This document shows, in pieces, positions 58,618-64,000 of a stretch of DNA of 64,000 nucleotides. Source of the DNA: Asterella californica (taxonomy: Eukaryota; Streptophyta; Marchantiopsida; Marchantiales; Aytoniaceae); NCBI GenBank assembly GCA_036924285.1, contig JAYKYS010000007.1:10540001-10604000 (forward strand). The letters are read 5' to 3'. The position numbers and the translations under genes are program-made. A model generated the notes under the pieces. That model worked only from the letters and a program-made list of their open reading frames with translations. It ran no database searches and was not told the DNA's origin. Numbering within the stretch: the stretch's first letter is position 1; each line of letters begins with the position of its first letter.

Positions 58618-60141
58618 ATGCCTGGACTTTACGGTCTTCGTCCGGGTTTAGGCTCGGCCTCGAAAGCGGGCAAGGCCGCCGTGATAGAAAATGCTGTCAA
58701 GGCAACAGGATCAGAACAGAAAGGCCGGGATGATAGAACTGTAGTCGTGCAAGCTGCAAAGATTCCCGAAGCTCCGGCCTACGCTCGACGCGAATTATTC
58801 GAGCTCCGTGCTCCGCGAGCCATGCAATTTCCCCAGCAGCCTCACGCGGAACCTTCTAAGCAACAGGTCTCTCTTCGTTTGGGAGAAGCAGTGAAGCCCA
58901 GGGGCATCGGGATGGACATTTTGAAAAGGATGAGCAATGCCGACTACAGCAGCAGCGGCAGCGCGCACGAGATCAATTCCGTGTGCCTTGCAGAAATGGT
59001 GCATGAGTTTTTGGAGGAAGAAGCCGAATTCGGTCCTTGCGGCCGCGCTCGCTGCAATTGCAAGAGTGGTACCTGCGAGGAATCATCCCACCAGGCTGAA
59101 GACGAGGACTTGAGCCCTAGCGTTGGAGGAGAGCAGGCCGAGATTTTGCGGGGTCTGACTGCTTCCGTCAGCGACTACGAGAAAGGCATTTTGACTGCGG
59201 TCGAAGCGACTGTGAGAGCGCTGAGCGACGGGGCGGAGTTCCCGCATGGAGAGAAATCATCCTACCGGTTGGTGATGAGCCGCCTCCGAGCTGCTGGTCA
59301 CAATGCAGCAATTTGCAAGTCGCGGTGGGAGCATACGGGTGGAGTACCCGGAGGCGATTACGAGTACATCGACGTGGTATCGGAAGCATTCGGAGCCAAA
59401 CCCGAGAGGTTAATCGTGGACCTCGATTTCAAGACGCAATTCGAGATCGCACGTCCTAGCCACCAGTACAAGGCCGTGCTTCAGTTCGTGCCTTCAATCT
59501 TCGTGGGCAAAGCTGATCGGTTGATGCAGATTTTAAACATTGTGTGCGAAGCGACTAAACAGTCCGTGAAGAAGAAGGGCATGCCACTGCCGCCGTGGAG
59601 GAAAGCGGAGTACATCAAGGCCAAATGGTTTTCATTGTACAAGAGGACGACGAATTCGAGTTCCAGTACGAGCTCCGTTACGAGCTTGAGCCGAGAGGGC
59701 AGCGACGTCGCAGGAATGATTTTCAGAGGCCCTGGTTGGGACCCGAAGTTTACTACAGAAATGGAGGCGAACTTCAACAACAGAGCCGCGGCGGATAAGA
59801 GGAAAGTTTTACGGGACAGTAACGGCATTAACCACACGAAGGTCGTGGCGACGGCTTCGTCTACCCATCGTTTCAAGAAGCAAGAAGCGAAGGAGCCCGA
59901 GGGAGTTGTGAGGGGTGCTCGCCTGATGCTGGAGCTGGCGAAAAGTTCCAAGAGCGATGCAGCAGCGGGTGCGGGAGAATGGGAACCGCCGGCATTGAGT
60001 TCCAGCATCCGGTCGGGAAAAGCAGCGAGGAAAGGAACCTCGATGCTGGCAGCAATCCTCGCTGAGGGAGGGTCTAGGATCCGGGATGAGTTCAGGGAAC
60101 CTTGTAAAGCAGTTTTCGCCACTGGAGGTGCATTGATTTGA
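58618..60141 (+). CDS. DUF506 family protein, PD-(D/E)XK nuclease-like (PF04720 type)
   Basis: An intact 507-codon frame starting at ATG with A at -3. The N-terminal 115 residues are low in recognisable structure. A short helix (SVCLAEMVHEFLEEE, 121-135) is followed by a Cys cluster (C141, C146, C148, C153). The core runs from about 195 to 340: SRLRAAGHNAAICKSRWEH, GGDYEYIDVV (245-254), RLIVDLDFKTQFEIARPS (264-281), FVPSIFVGKADRLMQIL, and KKKGMPLPPWRKAEYIKAKW (317-336). D252, D268, D270 and K272 fit the PD-(D/E)XK acidic-Lys pattern. The family is plant-specific and mostly uncharacterised; some Arabidopsis members affect root-hair growth. The C-terminal 160 residues are Ser/Lys/Ala-rich and look disordered. 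No intron interrupts the frame, and it is far more GC-rich than the flanks. Biochemical activity is not established. Confidence 0.93.
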   Translation: MPGLYGLRPGLGSASKAGKAAVIENAVKATGSEQKGRDDRTVVVQAAKIPEAPAYARRELFELRAPRAMQFPQQPHAEPSKQQVSLRLGEAVKPRGIGMDILKRMSNADYSSSGSAHEINSVCLAEMVHEFLEEEAEFGPCGRARCNCKSGTCEESSHQAEDEDLSPSVGGEQAEILRGLTASVSDYEKGILTAVEATVRALSDGAEFPHGEKSSYRLVMSRLRAAGHNAAICKSRWEHTGGVPGGDYEYIDVVSEAFGAKPERLIVDLDFKTQFEIARPSHQYKAVLQFVPSIFVGKADRLMQILNIVCEATKQSVKKKGMPLPPWRKAEYIKAKWFSLYKRTTNSSSSTSSVTSLSREGSDVAGMIFRGPGWDPKFTTEMEANFNNRAAADKRKVLRDSNGINHTKVVATASSTHRFKKQEAKEPEGVVRGARLMLELAKSSKSDAAAGAGEWEPPALSSSIRSGKAARKGTSMLAAILAEGGSRIRDEFREPCKAVFATGGALI

Positions 60142-62610
60142 GAACATAAGCTTCCATGTATATGGCAACAGGGTGATATCTCGAATCGGCGACATGATTT
60201 TGGGTTTCTGTCATTTTGGTGATATTATAAACGGAATTCAACATACCGACTGCCGGTGTGATATTCACATACATCAGCTGTGGACATTTCTGAAAAGAGA
60301 CAGGAAGAACCAAGCCACTTTCAGCGACATTGTACGATAGACACGACCGCTAATTCTGTATAGTGTCCATAGTTGGTGCGTAAATATATAGTATAAGAAA
60401 TACTGCTCTTGGTTTCCTAGACCTATAATTTTGATCCTACTCGATCCCCGCCTGAGCTCTAGAGAAGATACTGCAAAGCCGGGATCTCCTTTCACGTGCC
60501 ACCGTCTCTTAGAGTAAGTAAGAAGGTGTGTATTGCAATCCCGAGCAACCGATCATTCACTGCCCCATGAAGTACACAAGTCTTAAGCGGGCGACCAGTG
60601 ACTTGCGTCCGCACCAGCATCAGAGTTAGTTATGTTTGAAGAGATGATTACGCTTAGCGCCCATACTCCGGTTTTCACAAATGCTGATGCTGGTAATATG
60701 TCGATGCGGAATTCTGCACTTCTGTTGTCAAGATCCGGATCGAGCCTCTGTTGAATTTTCTATAAAGAAGTACCAGAATTGGCACTGTTCAAATGGATGC
60801 CTGGCTGTCAAGTGCTACAATCTCGGGATCCAGACAAACAGTGATGCATTAGCTTACTGGGTAAGCTCCCTTTTCTGTTCGTTCGGATTTCTGACTCGAA
60901 GGACGAGAGAATATCCTGACTGCGCTCATAACTCGGAAGCATATGCCCTCCGAATCAAATGATTATCACGTAAAAGTTCATGGTAAGTATGTTTTGAAAG
61001 AAAGTAAATTGCATGGAAATCATTTTCTCTCCGTGGATGCAGAACGAGGATGACGTAAAGAGATTGCAGTGAAACTCGAGGATGTGCCCATTACGCAATA
61101 AAAGAGCTGTGGGATGATCCGGTGGACTCTAGTTACCCCACTGTAAGACGGTATTACGGTGAGACCTGCTTCTGCATGCCGACATGTCGGTGATACTTGA
61201 AAGGCACCAGTGGTTCTAGAATCCGATGCCGTGCCACTGTTCCCCTTGACGGTTCAGCCGCCAGAGACGTACTGAACAGTCAGTGCGCATACCGTCTGTG
61301 CTCTCGCTCATCCGTGGCCGTGAAACCATCTAACTGAAAGAGTATATTCCGTACTCCTCCTCTGAAGCTACCGTAGTTACAAGTGGTAAGACAGGATAGA
61401 GGCCAGTTTGAGGTCAGCAGTTTAATATATGTCCGCAGCAGAAACTACCTCACTCTCCATCACCTGTTTGCTTCTGACTGCTTTATCTCTTCCTTCAAAT
61501 ATGAACACACAAAAATGGATCCGGTTGAAGGAGAGAGGTTGGTGTAGCTGTCTCCCCCATGCATGGAAATCGAAAGCTTTTCACCTTCGAGGTTGTTCTT
61601 TCCCTGCTCCTGATCATGGTAGGCCAGCGCCAGTATCATAGAGTATCATCCGCATGTGCTCGAGCTGAAAGGCTATGCTCCTTGACGAAAATTCTGGCCG
61701 AGCAACGAGCCAGTGATGGTTTCATGTCATCTATCTACTTATTTTGTTCGATTTGATACAAGAGCCGAGAGCACGCAAACGATCTCATATGCTACTACTT
61801 CTGTACCTCATCATCAGAACGTCACACATCTATATTCCTTCACATCATAGGAACAACAATACAGTAAATAGAAATCTACCCGTCGACTCGAGGACATGGA
61901 TGGCCTAGCCCAGGAGGAGGTTTGGAGATTAAGTACTGTAAGAAGCCTTTAGACTTCTTACAGTATTTGTAAGAAGTCTACATGGACTACAAATGTCACA
62001 TCCTAAAGGGAGCAGAAGAAGTACACACCTACCTGCATTTTCTGGGTGGATGTTTCACAGAAACAACAGCATGCTTTAAACGTTCTTTCGGATAGTACGA
62101 CTGCCAGGTTTGGGATCAAGGGAGGAAAAGTGCCAAGCCTGTATTTTGTTTTGGGGTTAGCTCGGAAATAGAAGGCCCTTGACGTGAAAATCGATAGAAT
62201 TTCTATCGAACTGGAAGTCTCATATTTTGCCGGTTGATCTTATAAAACTCCCGGTTCAAGCCGGGCCTTGGCCCCAGCCAATGTTTAACACCTTAACAAT
62301 TAAAGAACAGTCCACGCTTATGCCTTGCGTAGGTATACCATCATTACATTAACTTTTAATTCCTTTTCCTTTTGCGTGGGTGGATTACCATACGACATGA
62401 GAGATACGAAGGGAAACCGCTCAGGATGAACCACGTGTCACAGTGAACGGTATAAGTAACCGAGTCACTACGATTCTGTGTTACGCAAACAGCGTATTCT
62501 GTGCTGCCGTACGCATTCGCACGGTACGTTACAGTTAATAAGATAATATACAGATATACAGATATATAGGTCCATCCTGCAACAGAGATAAGGAAACTAA
62601 ACTAAACTCC
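60142..62610. other. Downstream region of the DUF506 gene, no further gene recognised
   Basis: The first few hundred bases are probably the 3' UTR; no canonical AATAAA was noticed near the stop. Short frames at 60,681-60,962 and 61,429-61,756 show no domain. A 12-nt-arm hairpin lies at 61,934-61,965. Confidence 0.45.
61934..61965. repeat. 12-nt-arm hairpin
   Basis: TACTGTAAGAAG (61,934-61,945) and CTTCTTACAGTA (61,954-61,965) are exact reverse complements around an 8-nt loop. GTAAGAAGTCTA is repeated once more just downstream (about 61,970). Confidence 0.85.
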
Positions 62611-62611
62611 G

Positions 62612-62784
62612 TTCAGGGTTAGCAGATTTTCTTTTATTCTTTTGATTTGTTTTTAGGCCACTTTTCACTCTGGGGGGTTTTCTGCAACGTGAGCTACTGC
62701 CTTTGCACAGCATGAATTCCCGGCAGGAGGATTCGACCCCACGCCGCCCCGGATACAAGCGGATGGGCTTCAGGGTTAGCAGAT
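62612..62784 (-). mobile_element. SINE-like retroposon with 16-bp target-site duplication
   Basis: TTCAGGGTTAGCAGAT occurs exactly at 62,612-62,627 and 62,769-62,784. The 141 bp between them, read on the minus strand, starts GCCCATCCGCTTG. It has a Pol III B-box-like GGGTCGAATCC about 35 nt in (62,728-62,738) and ends in an A-rich tail of some 25 nt (62,628-62,655). A perfect flanking duplication, B box and A-rich tail are the marks of a tRNA-derived SINE. No clear A box is seen before the B box, so the copy may be 5'-truncated or of unusual head. Confidence 0.75.
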
Positions 62785-64000
62785 GAACTGGTTGGTTTGT
62801 CACCAAGAATGTTCAGTTCGGGCAGACTGGATGGGCCGAGGTTGGTTCGGTTCAGGAAAGAACAGGGGAATCTACCTTTCCCGGTTGGACAATGGCGCAG
62901 ACTGCCCTTGGGTCCCCTAAATGATGTACGTACGATGCAGAGGACTTGCCGGGAGCCGCAGTTCGGGCTGATTTCGATGGGCCCATACACAAGGTCCAAA
63001 AGGTTGGGAACTTTCTAATCTGCATGGACAGTGGAAAGTGAAGGAAGAAGGGCCGTGGGCCCCACTCAAGAAGAAGAGAAGAGTAACTGCCGGGAACTTA
63101 CGGAGGTAGGTGGCAGAACTCCTCACTGGGATGGATGGATCGGGGCGAAAAAGCGTGGATTTGGCAACGCTTTGCACATGTCATTAATGAATCGAGTTAT
63201 GGAGCGCACCTGAATGACCACATGCGCCTTCCATAAGGAAAAAGAGTACAGGTGAAGAACCAGTTTTCTTCCATCCAGTTTGCTTTTATCCAGTTTGCAC
63301 AACTGCGTAGTTGTCGAATTCCCGGTATGACGTTCCTGCAGAGAATTCAACTTCACTCATCCACTGTCGAAATACCGTACTGCAAACTTTATTCGTGCAT
63401 CTAACGTTTCGTTAAAGAGCGTTAAACCACAAGTACCGCTATATTAGCTGTGAGATCACCACCGCTAATCATTTTTAACTTTTGCTAAGTAAATTCGGCA
63501 AGGACGGGGTCCTTGAGAGATTTGCGCAACGCAGTCATCACCGCAGTACGTGAAGAAACTTTGTGATGTTGGTAGCGAAATGAGCAAAAGAGAAAAGGTT
63601 TCAAAATGAGCCCATGATGAGTTCAGGAGGAATACAGACCGCTTCAAAATTATCAAGTGATTCCCGGATCACTGAGAATCACAAAAATAAAATATTCTAA
63701 ATTTTGAATTTTGAAATGTTCTACTACTCTAACATATTTTGTTATAATCACTTACCCTCGCGTTATCATGACCAGGTGAGCTCTTTTGAGACAGGGAGCT
63801 CAACTGGGACCTTGGCCTCCCACACTCTGACTGAGAGCTACAGTGAAAAGTGACCCGCCGCGTGCGAAGTCAAGTCTTTTATACCACTACTAGTGGTTTA
63901 AGCGAAAAATACAAAATTTAGGCTCTGCACTAAAAACTAGAATATTTCTTTCTCTCTTGTTTGAATATCGAGACATATTTACAAAACTATAATACTCATC
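62785..64000. other. Intergenic, no confident gene
   Basis: Moderately GC-rich to about 63,130, then AT-rich. Small overlapping frames on both strands have no recognised domain. Nothing further can be supported. Confidence 0.5.

Noticed and set aside
62191..62209. Short palindrome TCGATAGAA/TTCTATCGA
   Set aside because: Nine-base arms are expected by chance in a window of this size.
62250..62265. CCCGGTTCAAGCCGGG resembles a tRNA T-arm
   Set aside because: The loop is one base short and no acceptor, D or anticodon arm can be built around it, so no tRNA gene is called.

Overview
The window looks like nuclear DNA of a land plant, probably a bryophyte (moss or liverwort); that placement is inference. 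The grounds are one intact plant-specific DUF506 gene, a decayed PIF/Harbinger transposase, plant-type telomere-like motifs (TTTAGGG), a plant-type initiator-Met primer site, and a large nest of Ty3/gypsy retrotransposons. Nothing suggests bacteria: there are no operons or ribosome-binding sites, and most open frames are short and start at GTG or TTG.

Layout. 1-15.1 kb: AT-rich, repeat-laden DNA with a tandem duplication, a decayed PIF/Harbinger transposase (3.26-4.35 kb, minus) and several copies of an unrecognised dispersed repeat whose end carries two adjacent hairpins (called DHR here). 15.1-41.3 kb: a nest of Ty3/gypsy elements. Element A (15.15-20.25 kb, plus) is very decayed and carries a foreign LTR fragment in place of reverse transcriptase and RNase H. 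Element C (20.26-28.50 kb, minus) is the best preserved, with two LTRs of about 1 kb around gag, protease, RT, RNase H and integrase, broken by a few frameshifts and stops. An orphan integrase remnant joined to an LTR (D, 28.8-31.56 kb) follows. Element B (31.86-39.59 kb, plus) has a long 5' LTR, gag-pol with a small internal inversion, and a partial 3' LTR. A diverged LTR related to C lies at 40.58-41.2 kb.

41.3-57.1 kb: no recognisable gene; short tandem repeats, hairpins, a foldback structure, one DHR copy and microsatellites. 57.1-64 kb: a DHR body copy flanked by an 18-bp direct repeat, then the one convincing host gene, an uninterrupted 507-codon DUF506 (PD-(D/E)XK-like) gene at 58,618-60,141 (plus), clearly more GC-rich than its surroundings. 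Downstream is a SINE-like retroposon with a 16-bp target-site duplication (62.61-62.78 kb).

The retroelement genes work together within each element: gag packages the RNA, protease cuts the polyprotein, RT and RNase H make cDNA, integrase inserts it. No copy here looks autonomous. The most novel-looking signals are the DHR repeats, a hairpin motif (AATCTACAAA-N6-TTTGTAGATT) repeated inside one LTR family, and the SINE. All identities come from reading the sequence; no database search was run.
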